64,000 nucleotides of DNA. Origin: Sedimenticola thiotaurini. Lineage in GTDB: Bacteria; Pseudomonadota; Gammaproteobacteria; Chromatiales; Chromatiaceae. The stretch spans positions 248,001-312,000 of the forward strand of contig VMRY01000003.1 in assembly GCA_007713595.1 (NCBI GenBank), in the 5' to 3' direction. Below, piece after piece: positions 38,357-48,709 of the stretch. A model generated the notes under the pieces. It was not told the DNA's origin, searched no databases, and was given only the letters and a program-made list of their open reading frames with translations. The number at the start of each line of letters is the position of its first letter. Position 1 is the stretch's first letter. The position numbers and the translations under genes are program-made.

Positions 38357-38737
38357 ATGTATGACGCATTGCGGGAACTGGGCATTACAGATATCGAGCG
38401 AATTGAAAAATATACCCTCAGGCAAGAGGGTGATGAGGATATTCTGAAAATCTATTTTAAACGCAAGAAAGGTGATCTGTTCGCCCATAGCATGAAGTTC
38501 CGCCATGGCCGTTCCAAAAAGATGGCAAAGATTGACAGCGGCACCCACAAATTTAAAGAGGTGAGCGAAATATCGCCCACCATACAGAAGCTGACCCAGG
38601 AGCTGGATCAGGTGGTCGGTCGTGATGAGAGTGTGGCTGATTTTAAAAAGCGCATACTCAACGACATCGATCACATGGAAACAGTTATGAAAAGAAAGCT
38701 GGATCAACTGAGGAGCGACATCGACACTCTCGATTAA
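38357..38737 (+). CDS. yaeH: DUF3461 / UPF0325 family protein YaeH
   Basis: 126-aa conserved gammaproteobacterial protein of unknown function. The start MYDALRELGITDIERIEKYT and the following LRQEGDEDILKIYFKRKKGD align with E. coli YaeH (MYDNLKSLGIT, SLRQEANNDILKIYF). The VSEISPTIQKLTQELDQVVG and LNDIDHMETVMKRKLDQL segments also match. The second half is predicted helical and charged. AAAGGA lies six bases before the ATG. It is the only rightward gene in this stretch, sitting between the leftward 8-Cys gene and yaiI. Confidence 0.92.
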   Translation: MYDALRELGITDIERIEKYTLRQEGDEDILKIYFKRKKGDLFAHSMKFRHGRSKKMAKIDSGTHKFKEVSEISPTIQKLTQELDQVVGRDESVADFKKRILNDIDHMETVMKRKLDQLRSDIDTLD

Positions 38738-38757
38738 TCTGGGCAGCCGCAGGCCCT

Positions 38758-39210
38758 CTATTCAGGCCGACTTTTTGCCAGAAAACGATCCAGCTGATTG
38801 GCAAATGCCTGTCGATCACGTTTATCCAGGGCAGGGGGTCCGCCGGTATTGACCCCGCTGCCACGCAGTTCATCCATAAAATTCCGCAGGGAGAGTCGCT
38901 CGCGGATATTCTCCCGGGTATAAAACTCCCCTCGGGGGTTGAGCGCATAGGCTCCCTTCTCGATGGCACCGGATGCCAATGGGATATCCGCTGTAATCAC
39001 CAGATCATTCGCTGAAGCCAGCTGGATAATCTCGTTGTCCGCCACATCAAAACCGGCCCCTACCTGAATGGTCCGAATGAACGGAGAGGGAGGAACCTTG
39101 ACCGGCTGATTCGCTACCAGAGTGAGCTGAATACTCAGCCTTTCTGCCACCCGAAATAGAATCTCTTTGATCACATTAGGGCAGGCATCTGCATCAACCC
39201 AAATCTGCAT
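38758..39210 (-). CDS. yaiI: UPF0178 (DUF188) protein YaiI
   Basis: 150-aa protein of the YaiI/YqxD family, of unknown biochemical role; the fold is PIN/NYN-like. The N-terminus [20 protein letters not shown] is the family signature with its Asp pair. Then [39 protein letters not shown] and [15 protein letters not shown] match E. coli YaiI. GGGAGAG lies five bases before the ATG. It starts 15 bp after the rsmG stop and is probably co-transcribed with mnmG-rsmG. Confidence 0.93.
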   Translation of the reverse strand: MQIWVDADACPNVIKEILFRVAERLSIQLTLVANQPVKVPPSPFIRTIQVGAGFDVADNEIIQLASANDLVITADIPLASGAIEKGAYALNPRGEFYTRENIRERLSLRNFMDELRGSGVNTGGPPALDKRDRQAFANQLDRFLAKSRPE

Positions 39211-39225
39211 AGCACTCTCCCACTG

Positions 39226-39867
39226 TCATGTTGCCGACCTCACCCGCAGAGCATGTCGTTCACCGTCACTGTCTGGAACCATCAATGGATCGACAACAAT
39301 CTGGTAACCGCTGACTTCAAGCTCTGCCATCTCATCCCTGGGAATCATTCCCTTCATTGCCAGGAGCTGACCATTCTCAGCGAGCAGATGTTGTGTTAGT
39401 TGGACAATCCTGGGCAGTGCGGCAAAGGCGCGAGAGGTAATGGTGTCAAACTTATCCGTCGTCTGGTACGCCTCTACCCTTGTCTGCAAGACCACGACAT
39501 TTTTCAGCCCCAGGGTCGTTATCGCCTGCTGTACAAAGCGGGTCTTTTTTCCATTTGAATCGATCAGGGTAAATTGACACCCTGGCCGTGCCACCGCTAA
39601 CGGAATACCCGGCAGGCCCGGGCCTGTTCCCACATCCAGAATCCGGCGCCCTTCCAGTAGATGCACGATCGACAGGCTATCCAGCAGCTGCCTGGAGACC
39701 ATCTCATTCACATCCCGGATCGCCGTCAGGTTATAGGCCTGATTCCATTTAGTCAGCAGGCTCAGAAAATCCACCAGCAGACACTGCTGCTGTTCTGAAA
39801 GCGTGATGGCCATACGTTGCAGACCGGCACTGAGCTGTTTCTGCCATAACGATCTGTCGGTATTCAT
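39226..39867 (-). CDS. rsmG: 16S rRNA (guanine527-N7)-methyltransferase
   Basis: Methylates G527 of 16S rRNA (formerly gidB), 213 aa. The SAM-binding motif is [20 protein letters not shown] near residues 75-94, preceded by the family segment [20 protein letters not shown]. It is followed by [15 protein letters not shown] and, near 140, [15 protein letters not shown]. It overlaps the mnmG stop by four bases (ATGA), as in many gammaproteobacteria. Confidence 0.97.
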   Translation of the reverse strand: MNTDRSLWQKQLSAGLQRMAITLSEQQQCLLVDFLSLLTKWNQAYNLTAIRDVNEMVSRQLLDSLSIVHLLEGRRILDVGTGPGLPGIPLAVARPGCQFTLIDSNGKKTRFVQQAITTLGLKNVVVLQTRVEAYQTTDKFDTITSRAFAALPRIVQLTQHLLAENGQLLAMKGMIPRDEMAELEVSGYQIVVDPLMVPDSDGERHALRVRSAT

Positions 39868-41735
39868 GATTTGCGTTTCAGGTGAATCAATAGCAACGAA
39901 ATAGCGGCCGGTGTCATGCCCGGTATCCGGCCGGCTTGTCCAATAGTGGCTGGCTGGCTTTTGATCAGTTTTTCTCTCACTTCTGTCGAGAGACCACGTA
40001 CCTGGGCAAAATCAAAGCTGTCCGGCAGTTTCAAACTCTCATTTGCCCGCAACCGCTCAATCTCAACCTCCTGGCGCTTGATATAGCCGGCATACCGGGC
40101 CTGGATCTCCAGCTGCTCCGCGGCGGCTGAATCGGTAATCCCCGGACTCAACTGGGGCAGGCTGCAGAGTTGCAGATAATTCACATCCGGACGTGACAGC
40201 AGATCCAGCGCACGGGTCTCTTTCGAGATAGGCGTGCCAAATGTCGCCGTTACTTGCTCAGCAAGTGATGAATTCGGTTGGACCCAGATGTCCCGCAGCC
40301 GCTGCTGCTCCCGCTCAATCGCTTCCCGTTTCTGTTCAAAGCGGTGCCAGCGCTCATCTGGCACCAACCCCAACTTGCGCCCCCGTTCGGTGAGACGCAG
40401 ATCGGCATTATCTTCACGCAACATCAGTCGGAATTCGGCGCGACTGGTAAACATTCGGTAGGGCTCCTGAGTCCCCTTGGTGATCAGATCATCTACCAAC
40501 ACACCCAGATAGGCCTCATCACGCCGTGGAGACCAGGCGGCCTGACCACGAATCTTCAATACCGCGTTCAGACCCGCCAGCAGACCTTGTGAAGCCGCCT
40601 CTTCATAGCCGGTCGTGCCATTGATCTGGCCGGCAAAAAACAGCCCTTCGATAAAGCGCGTTTCGAGGCTCGGCCGCAGATCCCTGGGATCAAAAAAATC
40701 ATACTCAATGGCATACCCGGGCCGCATGATCCTGGCCTGCTCAAAGCCCACCATCGATCGAACCAACTCATACTGCACATCAAAGGGGAGGGAGGTGGAG
40801 ATGCCATTGGGATAGACCTCGTTACAATCCAACCCCTCCGGTTCGATAAAGATCTGATGGGCATTTTTATCCGCAAAGCGCACCACCTTGTCCTCAATGG
40901 AGGGACAATAACGCGGACCCACCCCTTCAATCACACCGGTATACATGGGGGAACGGGACATGCCCCCGCGGATAATCTCATGGGTTCGCTCATTGGTGTG
41001 GGTGATGTGGCAACTCACCTGGCGCGGATGCTCATCCCGCGATCCCATGAAAGAGAAAACCGGGGCAGGATCATCTCCCGGCTGGGCCTGCAACTGGGAA
41101 TAGTCGATCGTCCGGCTGTCGATGCGGGGCGGGGTGCCGGTCTTGAGCCGGGACACATTGAACGGCAATTCCCGTAATCGCTGTGACAGGGCGTTGGCGG
41201 GAGGATCTCCGGCACGGCCACCCTCATAGTTATTCAAACCGATATGGATGCGACCGCCCAGAAAGGTACCAGTCGTCAGCACCACCGACCTGGCCTTGAA
41301 CTTGAGCCCCATCTGGGTCACCACGCCGGTGACCTGTTCATTCTCTACCATCAGGTCATCCACCGCCTGCTGGAACAGATCCAAATTGGGCTGGTTCTCC
41401 AGCGCATATCGGACGGCGGCCTTGTAGCGAACCCGATCAGCCTGGGCGCGGGTCGCTCGAACCGCGGGGCCCTTGCTGGCATTGAGTATGCGGAACTGAA
41501 TACCGCCACGATCCGTGGCCCTGGCCATGATGCCACCCAGGGCATCGACCTCTTTCACCAGATGGCCTTTGCCAATCCCGCCAATCGCCGGATTACAGCT
41601 CATCTGCCCCAGGGTTTCGATATTGTGACTGAGTAACAGGGTACGCGCGCCCATACGAGCCGCCGCCAGTGCGGCCTCTGTACCGGCATGACCACCACCC
41701 ACTACAATCACATCATAACTATCGGTATAAAACAT
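39864..41735 (-). CDS. mnmG: tRNA uridine-5-carboxymethylaminomethyl(34) synthesis enzyme MnmG
   Basis: FAD-dependent partner of MnmE that modifies the wobble uridine of certain tRNAs (formerly gidA), 623 aa. The N-terminus [20 protein letters not shown] is the FAD Rossmann motif exactly as in E. coli (MFYPDPFDVI...). The second signature [11 protein letters not shown] is near residue 270, and [15 protein letters not shown] is near 365. The ATG at 41735 is preferred over an in-frame GTG at 41753 by homology and by TGGAA five bases upstream. It heads the mnmG-rsmG-yaiI run. Its partner mnmE is 11 kb away at 53-54 kb. Confidence 0.97.
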   Translation of the reverse strand: MFYTDSYDVIVVGGGHAGTEAALAAARMGARTLLLSHNIETLGQMSCNPAIGGIGKGHLVKEVDALGGIMARATDRGGIQFRILNASKGPAVRATRAQADRVRYKAAVRYALENQPNLDLFQQAVDDLMVENEQVTGVVTQMGLKFKARSVVLTTGTFLGGRIHIGLNNYEGGRAGDPPANALSQRLRELPFNVSRLKTGTPPRIDSRTIDYSQLQAQPGDDPAPVFSFMGSRDEHPRQVSCHITHTNERTHEIIRGGMSRSPMYTGVIEGVGPRYCPSIEDKVVRFADKNAHQIFIEPEGLDCNEVYPNGISTSLPFDVQYELVRSMVGFEQARIMRPGYAIEYDFFDPRDLRPSLETRFIEGLFFAGQINGTTGYEEAASQGLLAGLNAVLKIRGQAAWSPRRDEAYLGVLVDDLITKGTQEPYRMFTSRAEFRLMLREDNADLRLTERGRKLGLVPDERWHRFEQKREAIEREQQRLRDIWVQPNSSLAEQVTATFGTPISKETRALDLLSRPDVNYLQLCSLPQLSPGITDSAAAEQLEIQARYAGYIKRQEVEIERLRANESLKLPDSFDFAQVRGLSTEVREKLIKSQPATIGQAGRIPGMTPAAISLLLIHLKRKS

Positions 41736-41816
41736 GCTATTCCAGCTATTCACGCTATCAGACTGGATAGTTTACTCTTGCGACCATCTGTCTGAAACCT
41801 TGGAATAACATGAATT

Positions 41817-41843
41817 GGGTAGGGTAGTACCCCGTGCACCAAC
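41817..41843 (+). repeat. Possible degenerate REP-like sequence
   Basis: TGGGTAGGGTAGTACCCCGT followed by GCACCAA recalls the GTAGGGTG...GCCCACC extragenic palindromes seen at 16.5 and 16.7 kb. The stem is imperfect and the assignment tentative. Confidence 0.3.
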
Positions 41844-41972
41844 CTGCAGAGACCGCCTTTGCGGCTATCTCTTTTCGATCAAACGACCCAATGATTTCGA
41901 TAGCCGCCAAACTTTAATGGAACAAGGGAAAAATCGCGACAAATCAAAACGCTGAAAACGGGGAGGGGGGCC

Positions 41973-42008
41973 AAGCCTCCTGATCAGCATGCACTGATCA
42001 GGAGGCTT
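41973..42008. repeat. 15-bp perfect hairpin downstream of the 75-aa gene
   Basis: Bases 41973-41987 pair exactly with 41994-42008 around a six-base loop, 10 bases beyond the stop of the 75-aa gene (minus strand). No T-tract follows; the minus strand continues with a C-rich run. It is the longest hairpin stem noted in the window. Confidence 0.75.
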
Positions 42009-42018
42009 GATGAACGGC

Positions 42019-42246
42019 TCAGTCGCCTGCCAGCTCTTCGTGCCAGCCGGTGTCGAGGCCAAATTCAAAGGTGTGCATGCGATAGCCTTCCGGGAATGCT
42101 GCATTCAAGCGTCTTTCAAATTCAGCATAGACCTCTTTCTTGTGCTGCTGGACATCATAGTCACGCGTATCGATATCGACATCCGGAACTTCCAGTTCCA
42201 TCTTGAATTCGATCTCAGGTGCCATTTGAATTCTGACTTTACCCAT
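42019..42246 (-). CDS. 75-aa acidic protein of unknown function beside hppA
   Basis: A small cytoplasmic protein I cannot assign. It starts MGKVRIQMAPEIEFKMELEV, continues with an acidic PDVDIDTRDYDV stretch, then a helical HKKEVYAEFERRLNAAFPEG segment and a WHEELAGD end. There are no cysteines, signal peptide or membrane segment. GAGGAG lies eight bases before the ATG, and the start, the stop and the strong hairpin after the stop are tidy, so I consider it real. It lies 61 bp after the pyrophosphatase gene on the same strand and is probably co-transcribed with it. Confidence 0.7.
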   Translation of the reverse strand: MGKVRIQMAPEIEFKMELEVPDVDIDTRDYDVQQHKKEVYAEFERRLNAAFPEGYRMHTFEFGLDTGWHEELAGD

Positions 42247-42307
42247 CTCTATTCTCCTCTATCTGGAGTTGTGGCCGGGTATCTCCGGCCACAATCAACT
42301 GAACTGT

Positions 42308-44329
42308 TTACATCAAAGGTATAATCATTAATGCAACAATGTTAATGATCTTGATCAACGGATTAATCGCAGGCCCTGCCGTATCCTTGTAGGGGTCGCC
42401 TACGGTATCACCCGTTACCGAAGCTTTATGTGCCTCTGAGCCTTTGCCGCCATGATTATCGTCCTCAATAAACTTCTTGGCATTATCCCAGGCACCGCCA
42501 CCGGTAGTCATCGAGATGGCCACAAAAAGCCCGGTGATAATGGAGCCTAGCAAGACACCACCCAGTGCCTGTGGTCCCAACAATAAACCCACTGCAATCG
42601 GTACAGCAATAGGTAGCAGCGAGGGCAATATCATCTCCTTGATCGCCGACTTGGTAAGCATATCCACGGCCCGTGAATAGTCCGGCTTGGCCGTTCTGTC
42701 CATGATCCCGGGGATCTCTTTAAACTGGCGACGCACCTCAACGACAATTCCGCCCGCCGCACGGCCCACGGCCTCCATCGCCATGGCACCAAACAGATAG
42801 GGAACCAAGCCACCAATAAACAGACCCACAATCACCAGATGATTGGACAGATCAAATGTCATATCCATGCCCGTATGGTGAGCCAACTCACGGGTATAAT
42901 CTGCAAACAACACCAGTGCCGCCAACGCAGCTGAACCAATAGCGTAGCCCTTGGTCACCGCCTTGGTGGTATTACCCACGGCATCCAGTTCATCCGTTGT
43001 ATTGCGTATCTCATTGGGCAGCTCTGCCATCTCGGCAATGCCACCGGCGTTATCGGTAATCGGCCCATAGGCGTCAATGGCAACAATAATACCGGTCATG
43101 GAGAGCATCGCTGTTGCGGCAATCGCAATACCGTAGAGTCCCGCCATGCTGTAGGAGAGAAGAATACCGGCACAGATCACAATCAGAGGAGCTGCAGTTG
43201 AACGCATGGAGAGCGCCAGACCTGCGATGATATTGGTACCGTGTCCGGTGGTGGAGGCCGCAGCCAACAGACGGACCGGCTTGTAATCCGTTGAGGTGTA
43301 GTAATCCGTGATCACTACCAGTGCAGCCGTGATAACCAGGCCGATCAGTGCTGCACCATAGATATCGAGTATGGCATAAGTCCCGTTATCTCCCATCAGC
43401 CATTGAGTCACCGGGAAGAAGGCCAGGGCAGAGAGCACCGCCGATACACCGAGTGCGCGGTAGAGGGCATTCATGATCTTGCCGCCGGGTTTTACCGATA
43501 CAAAGAAGGTGCCGATAATCGAAGTAATAATCGAGATACCACCCAATACCAGAGGCAGTAACGCAGCGTTCGGATTCTCGGTAAACATCAGCGCGCCCAG
43601 CATCATGGTAGCGATGGTGGTAACGGCATAGGTCTCAAACAAGTCGGCCGCCATACCTGCACAGTCGCCTACATTATCACCCACGTTATCCGCGATTACA
43701 GCGGGGTTGCGTGGATCATCTTCTGGAATGCCGGCTTCAACCTTGCCAACCAGATCAGCGCCCACATCGGCACCCTTGGTGAAGATACCGCCACCGAGAC
43801 GGGCAAAGATGGAGATCAGTGAACCACCAAACGCCAGCCCTATAAGCGGTGCGAGTTTTACCGGCTCACCTGCAGGGGTCATCTCCACCAGCATCCCATA
43901 AAAACCCGCTACGGACAGGAGACCCAAGCCAACCACCAGCAGGCCGGTGATTGCACCACCGCGAAACGCCACAGCTAATGCAGGATTAAGACCCTGTTTG
44001 GCTGCCTCTGTGGTACGGGAATTCGCCCGTACTGAAACATTCATTCCGATGAAACCTGCCAGGCCCGACAGGATCGAACCAATGGCAAAACCAAGGGCTG
44101 TTAAAGATCCAAGTAGCGCATATATCACGCCAAACAGGATCACACCCACGATCCCAATGGCCATGTACTGACGATTAAGATAGGCGGTTGCCCCCTCTTG
44201 AATCGCCAGACTGATATTGCGCATCTCTTCAGAACCCTCCGGCTTGGCTAACAACCAACGGATGGAATAGGCGCCATAGGCAATTGCACCTACCGCACAC
44301 AGTAGTGCAAAAATGAGACCCGATGTCAT
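42308..44329 (-). CDS. hppA: Membrane-bound proton-translocating pyrophosphatase, K+-independent type
   Basis: Integral-membrane pyrophosphatase that couples PPi hydrolysis to cation pumping, 673 aa with about 16 hydrophobic helices. The catalytic loops are [20 protein letters not shown] and [19 protein letters not shown] near residues 185-230. The third is near the C-terminus ([14 protein letters not shown], then [19 protein letters not shown]). The segment [20 protein letters not shown] has Lys and Thr at the positions that distinguish K+-independent H+ pumps from K+-dependent ones, which have GNTTAA; this points to an H+ pump. The ATG at 44329 with GGAGG upstream is clearly better than a TTG at 44341. 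Confidence 0.95.
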   Translation of the reverse strand: MTSGLIFALLCAVGAIAYGAYSIRWLLAKPEGSEEMRNISLAIQEGATAYLNRQYMAIGIVGVILFGVIYALLGSLTALGFAIGSILSGLAGFIGMNVSVRANSRTTEAAKQGLNPALAVAFRGGAITGLLVVGLGLLSVAGFYGMLVEMTPAGEPVKLAPLIGLAFGGSLISIFARLGGGIFTKGADVGADLVGKVEAGIPEDDPRNPAVIADNVGDNVGDCAGMAADLFETYAVTTIATMMLGALMFTENPNAALLPLVLGGISIITSIIGTFFVSVKPGGKIMNALYRALGVSAVLSALAFFPVTQWLMGDNGTYAILDIYGAALIGLVITAALVVITDYYTSTDYKPVRLLAAASTTGHGTNIIAGLALSMRSTAAPLIVICAGILLSYSMAGLYGIAIAATAMLSMTGIIVAIDAYGPITDNAGGIAEMAELPNEIRNTTDELDAVGNTTKAVTKGYAIGSAALAALVLFADYTRELAHHTGMDMTFDLSNHLVIVGLFIGGLVPYLFGAMAMEAVGRAAGGIVVEVRRQFKEIPGIMDRTAKPDYSRAVDMLTKSAIKEMILPSLLPIAVPIAVGLLLGPQALGGVLLGSIITGLFVAISMTTGGGAWDNAKKFIEDDNHGGKGSEAHKASVTGDTVGDPYKDTAGPAINPLIKIINIVALMIIPLM

Positions 44330-44859
44330 GTATACCTCCAAAAATCGTTATTGATTTCAGGCCGGGCCACTCTAGTTTTTGGTCATGTTTATATAACCCG
44401 GCAACTGCTTGCCAGGCAGGGTAACTTGCAGTATCAATTTGTTTTAAGACTGCAAGCGTGGTGGAACACATTCTCTGAGCTAACTGAACCTGCCACTGAC
44501 AAACGGGCCCATCGTAGACCTGCTTATGCCGTGCGGATAATCAGAATTCACTTTGCAACAATCAAAAAAAGCTATGTTGCGCTAGCAGCATATTAATAGT
44601 TTAAGATGTGCTAAATTCAGTGCTGGTAAGGCTTTGTAGTACTGCTGCTTTGCAGTAAAGCCGGGGACACGATTGCTTTACAACCCCACAAGGATTCATC
44701 AGATTTTATTAAGTTAAAAACAACTTTTTCTTATATTTGACAAATGGCAGGTTTAACACCACTTTCCAGTAATCTGACGTCTCACTACCGACACTTTTCG
44801 GAACCATCCCAAAAGCTAATACTCTGTAAAATGAAGAGCCAACAATAACAGGATATGCC
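44330..44859. other. 530-bp AT-rich gap between divergent hppA and moxR
   Basis: It contains no supportable gene. A bulged hairpin (GGCTTT/AAAGCC with ACTGC/GCAGT, 44630-44662) lies near the middle, and an isolated TTGACA at 44737-44742 has no good -10 partner. The promoters of both flanking genes must lie here. Confidence 0.5.
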
Positions 44860-45777
44860 ATGAAGGAACTGCTGGATCAGGTTATCAAAGAAGCCGGACG
44901 TATTATCGTGGGAAAAGAGCAGACACTACGCCTGGCTCTGACCTGCATGCTGGCCAATGGGCATCTTTTAATCGAAGATCTGCCTGGCGTCGGCAAGACC
45001 ACCCTGGCACATACCCTGGCCAAACTTATCGGTCTTCAGTATCAGCGCATTCAGTTTACCAGTGATCTTCTGCCGGCCGACATTATCGGCGTCTCCGTCT
45101 ATCATCGAGGTGACGAAACCTTTCAGTTTCATCAGGGGCCAATATTTACTCAGCTGCTGTTGGCTGATGAGATCAACCGGGCCACACCGAAGGCACAAAG
45201 TGCACTGCTCGAAGCCATGGAAGAGCGGCAGGTAACGACGGATGGAAAGACCCGCGCACTGCCGCAGCCGTTCTTTGTCATTGCCACACAAAATCCGGCA
45301 CATCAGATCGGCACCTTTCCACTACCTGAATCACAGTTAGATCGATTCCTGATGCGACTGCATATCGGCTATCCGGACGAGGCGGCGGAGCGCACTCTGC
45401 TAAGTGGTGAAGATCGCCGACATCTGCTTGAACAGATGGACCCCTGCCTGACTATCGAGCAACTGAAACAGTTGCAGCAGCAAGTTCCCCGCATTCATGT
45501 GGCCGATGCCCTGCTCGATTACATTCAGGACCTGCTCAAATTCAGTCGTACCAGCCCGCGATTCAATCACGGTCTTTCACCCCGGGCTGGGTTGGCACTG
45601 ATAAACAGTGCCCGTGCCTGGGCACTGCAAGCAGGTCACCATGAAGTCTTGCCAGAGGATGTTCAGGCAGTACTGGCAGCAACGGTTGGTCATCGTCTGC
45701 ACTCCAGCGGGGATACTGGAATTGATGAAGGCTCGTCACTGGCGCAGTTTCTGTTGCAGTCAGTCCCGTTGCCATGA
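44860..45777 (+). CDS. MoxR-family AAA+ ATPase
   Basis: MoxR AAA+ ATPase, a chaperone-like protein usually acting with von Willebrand/DUF58 partners, 305 aa. Walker A is DLPGVGKTTLAHTLAKLIG near residues 40-58, and Walker B is LLLADEINRATPKAQSALLE near 105. VIATQNPAHQIGTFPLPESQ near 145 holds sensor 1, followed by LDRFLMRL. The C-terminal lid has SPRAGLALINSARAWAL. Its last four bases overlap the DUF58 gene start (ATGA), so the two are translationally coupled. The substrate of this MoxR is not known. Confidence 0.93.
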   Translation: MKELLDQVIKEAGRIIVGKEQTLRLALTCMLANGHLLIEDLPGVGKTTLAHTLAKLIGLQYQRIQFTSDLLPADIIGVSVYHRGDETFQFHQGPIFTQLLLADEINRATPKAQSALLEAMEERQVTTDGKTRALPQPFFVIATQNPAHQIGTFPLPESQLDRFLMRLHIGYPDEAAERTLLSGEDRRHLLEQMDPCLTIEQLKQLQQQVPRIHVADALLDYIQDLLKFSRTSPRFNHGLSPRAGLALINSARAWALQAGHHEVLPEDVQAVLAATVGHRLHSSGDTGIDEGSSLAQFLLQSVPLP

Positions 45778-46724
45778 GGCTTAATTTGCCAGATCGATTT
45801 ATCCGGCGATGTCACAGCAACAGGCTTGGTGAGGCCACGATCGGAAGGCAGCAGATCTACATTATCCCCACGCGCTATGGCTTTGGTTTTGCACTACTGC
45901 TAATGCTGATGTGGATTGGCTCTATCAACTACGCCAACAACCTCGGACTCATGCTGACCTTTCTGCTCGCTGGGCTCGCCGTTGTAACCATGCTGCACAC
46001 CTGGCGCAATTTGCTCGGTCTCAGTTTCCGGGTGAGTCGGGCAAGCCAGGTATTCAAGGGTGAAACTGCCTGCTTTTATCTACAACTGATCAACCCTCGG
46101 TCTGACGAGCGACCAACCATCGGCCTGCATTTCAAAAACGGCGATGTGATTTATTCTGACCTGCCTCCCGACTGTGATCAGCAGGTAAAACTCTGTATCA
46201 CCACTGAAAGAAGAGGGCGACTTAGTATCCCCCGGGTTCAGGTATTCACCACCTATCCACTGGGTCTTTTTTACGCCTGGAGCTATCTCGATCTGAGCGG
46301 CGAGGCACTGGTTTATCCAGCCCCTGGACCCCGGCCGCAAATAACAAACCTGCCCAGTTATCAACTCAACGCCCAGGGCGACAAAGGTGTCGGAGCAGAT
46401 GATTTTGTCGGACTGCGCAGTTATCGACCCGGCGACTCGCCCAGACAAATCGACTGGAAAGCCCAAGCAAGAGAGCAGGGTCTCCACACCAAGCAGTTTG
46501 GCGGTGACCGGGCTGATCTCTGCTGGCTCGAGTGGGATCACTATCCCCACCTGGGTATCGAGGCACGATTGAGCGCACTCTGCCGGGGCGTGCTGGATGC
46601 CGTTGAACAACAACAAGCATTCGGCCTGCGACTGCCCAATCTGACACTCAAGCCGGCTCGTGGCGAAACACAACGCCAGGCGGCACTGCGTGCTTTGGCA
46701 CTGTTTGCTGAGGCAGAACAATGA
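45774..46724 (+). CDS. DUF58 domain protein
   Basis: Membrane-anchored DUF58 protein, 316 aa. It has two hydrophobic segments near residues 35-80 (FGFALLLMLMWIGSINYANN and LTFLLAGLAVVTMLHTWRN). A cytoplasmic domain follows with the DUF58 core motif VGLRSYRPGDSPRQIDWKAQ near residue 215. It is the usual partner of the MoxR ATPase, with which its start overlaps by four bases. It in turn overlaps the transglutaminase gene by four bases. The three-gene cassette is widespread, and its role in the envelope is poorly understood. Confidence 0.9.
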   Translation: MRLNLPDRFIRRCHSNRLGEATIGRQQIYIIPTRYGFGFALLLMLMWIGSINYANNLGLMLTFLLAGLAVVTMLHTWRNLLGLSFRVSRASQVFKGETACFYLQLINPRSDERPTIGLHFKNGDVIYSDLPPDCDQQVKLCITTERRGRLSIPRVQVFTTYPLGLFYAWSYLDLSGEALVYPAPGPRPQITNLPSYQLNAQGDKGVGADDFVGLRSYRPGDSPRQIDWKAQAREQGLHTKQFGGDRADLCWLEWDHYPHLGIEARLSALCRGVLDAVEQQQAFGLRLPNLTLKPARGETQRQAALRALALFAEAEQ

Positions 46725-48694
46725 ACTCGGCCAACCAAATAAAACCGGCCGTGCTGTATCACCTCACCCTGGTAACCGCCCTGGTTGTTGCACCCCATTT
46801 TCAGCGGCTGGATCTGCGCATCACGCTGGCCTTTCTGGCGGTTCTTTTTTTGCGCTGGATGACACTCTATTTTGCACAATGGAAAACGGGGCGACTGCTG
46901 CTGTTTGCTGTCACGATCATCAGTGCCGTTTTGATCTTCACCGTTTATCCGTTGTTGATGGGACTGGAGGCCAAGATTGCCCTGCTGTCGTTGATGCTCG
47001 GTCTCAAACTGATGGAGTGTCGTAGACGGCGTGATCTGATGGTGGTGCTGTTACTGGGTTACTTCACCCTCATTACCCATTTCCTGTTTGATCAGGAGAT
47101 CCTGCTGGTCGGTTATGTTTTTATCATGGTGATCGCATTGACCGGCCTGATGATCGAGGCCAGTCGCTCGACACACACTACCGGCTTCCGGCTAAACTCG
47201 CTACGCTACGCAGCCTCACTGGTGGTGCAGTCCCTGCCGATAATGCTGGTGCTGTTTTTTCTCTTTCCCCGTAGCAGTGGTCCACTCTGGAATCTTGGTG
47301 TAGATAACTCCACAGGTCAGACAGGTCTCAGTGACAACATCACTCCCGGTAGTATCAGTAATCTTATCCGCTCTCGTGCTGTGGCCTTCCGCGTTGATTT
47401 TGATCAGGACGCGCCCCCGCCACGACAACGTTATTGGCGCGGCCCGGTACTCTGGCATACCGATGGTAATCGCTGGACAAGAACAACGGCTCTACAGGCG
47501 AAGCAGATAACCTATCAAAGCCTGTCACCACCCGTTAGTTATCAGGTGACACTGGAGCCCTCGCCCAATAATTGGCTCTATGCCCTCGACTTGCCAGAGA
47601 TTCTGCCGCCCGAGGCGACACTGCTGCCTGACTTTCAGATTACCGCAAAGGATATTCGTAACCGCCGCCACCGCTACAGCATGACCTCACGGCTTGAGTA
47701 TCACACCGGCCCACTCAGCCGCAGGGAGAGACAGCTTGGCCTACAGGTACCGGACAATATCACCCCGCGTATGCGTGACCTGGTCAGTCAGTGGCGCAGT
47801 GAATCGACCTCTGATCGTGAACTGGTGAATCACGCACTCAGATTTTTTCGCACAGAACTGTTCTATTACACCCTCACCCCACCGCTGATGGGGGAGAATC
47901 CCAGTGACCAGTTTCTATTTGAAAGTCGGCGCGGCTTTTGCGAACACTACGCCACCAGCTTTACCAGCCTGATGCGGGTAGCCGGTATCCCGAGCCGGGT
48001 GGTCACCGGTTACCAGGGTGGTGAGTTGAATCCCCTTGGTAATTATCTGATTGTGCGACAGTCTGATGCCCATGCCTGGAGTGAGGTGTGGCTGGAGGAG
48101 AGCGGCTGGACCCGGGTGGATCCTACGGCGGCAGTAGCTCCGGAACGCATAGAGCAGAGCTTTGATTTCGATCTGGAAGAGAACAACATCCTGGGTATCC
48201 CGGTTATCTTCTCTACCGCTGACAGTAGCCTGCTAAAACAGTTCGCTAAACAATTCCGACTGGGTATCGACGCAGCAAATGCCTCCTGGCATCGCTGGGT
48301 CCTGGGTTACTCCAAGGAGCAGCAACAAAAGCTGCTGCAACACTTGGGGCTGGGTGCTCTCTCCGCGCTAAAACTGGCGCTGGCAATGATCCTGGCCACT
48401 GCCGTTTTGATACCCTTACTGCTCTTCCTGCTACGGCTGGGGAGTCAGATCAAACCCGACCCGGTTGTCAGAGACTATCAACGGTTTTGTAAACAGCTGG
48501 ATCGCAAAGGGATAAACCGCTTTCCCTACGAGGGCCCGCTCGACTTTGCCCGCCGGGTAGTACGTAAACGACCCGATCTGAAACAACCGGTGAATGCGAT
48601 CACCCAACACTACATCAAGCTACGTTACGGTAAAGCAGACGGCCCGCAACTGCGCAAAGCATTTCATCAACTGGTACGACAGTTTCGGGCCTGA
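46721..48694 (+). CDS. Membrane transglutaminase-like protein (DUF3488 plus transglutaminase core)
   Basis: 657-aa inner-membrane protein. The first 180 residues hold about six membrane helices (DUF3488). A large periplasmic part contains the transglutaminase/cysteine-protease core with catalytic Cys407 in RRGFCEHYATSF, His451 in SDAHAWSEVW and Asp467 in TRVDPTAAV. A further membrane helix lies near 545-570 (LKLALAMILATAVLIPLLLF). A DUF4129-like C-terminus ends with LRKAFHQLVRQFRA. All triad residues are present, so it is probably active. It is the third gene of the moxR-DUF58 cassette and converges on rubrerythrin with only 15 bp between. Confidence 0.93.
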   Translation: MNSANQIKPAVLYHLTLVTALVVAPHFQRLDLRITLAFLAVLFLRWMTLYFAQWKTGRLLLFAVTIISAVLIFTVYPLLMGLEAKIALLSLMLGLKLMECRRRRDLMVVLLLGYFTLITHFLFDQEILLVGYVFIMVIALTGLMIEASRSTHTTGFRLNSLRYAASLVVQSLPIMLVLFFLFPRSSGPLWNLGVDNSTGQTGLSDNITPGSISNLIRSRAVAFRVDFDQDAPPPRQRYWRGPVLWHTDGNRWTRTTALQAKQITYQSLSPPVSYQVTLEPSPNNWLYALDLPEILPPEATLLPDFQITAKDIRNRRHRYSMTSRLEYHTGPLSRRERQLGLQVPDNITPRMRDLVSQWRSESTSDRELVNHALRFFRTELFYYTLTPPLMGENPSDQFLFESRRGFCEHYATSFTSLMRVAGIPSRVVTGYQGGELNPLGNYLIVRQSDAHAWSEVWLEESGWTRVDPTAAVAPERIEQSFDFDLEENNILGIPVIFSTADSSLLKQFAKQFRLGIDAANASWHRWVLGYSKEQQQKLLQHLGLGALSALKLALAMILATAVLIPLLLFLLRLGSQIKPDPVVRDYQRFCKQLDRKGINRFPYEGPLDFARRVVRKRPDLKQPVNAITQHYIKLRYGKADGPQLRKAFHQLVRQFRA

Positions 48695-48709
48695 TCAAAA
48701 CGTTACAAA

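Noticed and set aside
44737-44765. TTGACA as a moxR promoter
   Set aside because: No acceptable -10 hexamer occurs at 15-19 bp spacing.
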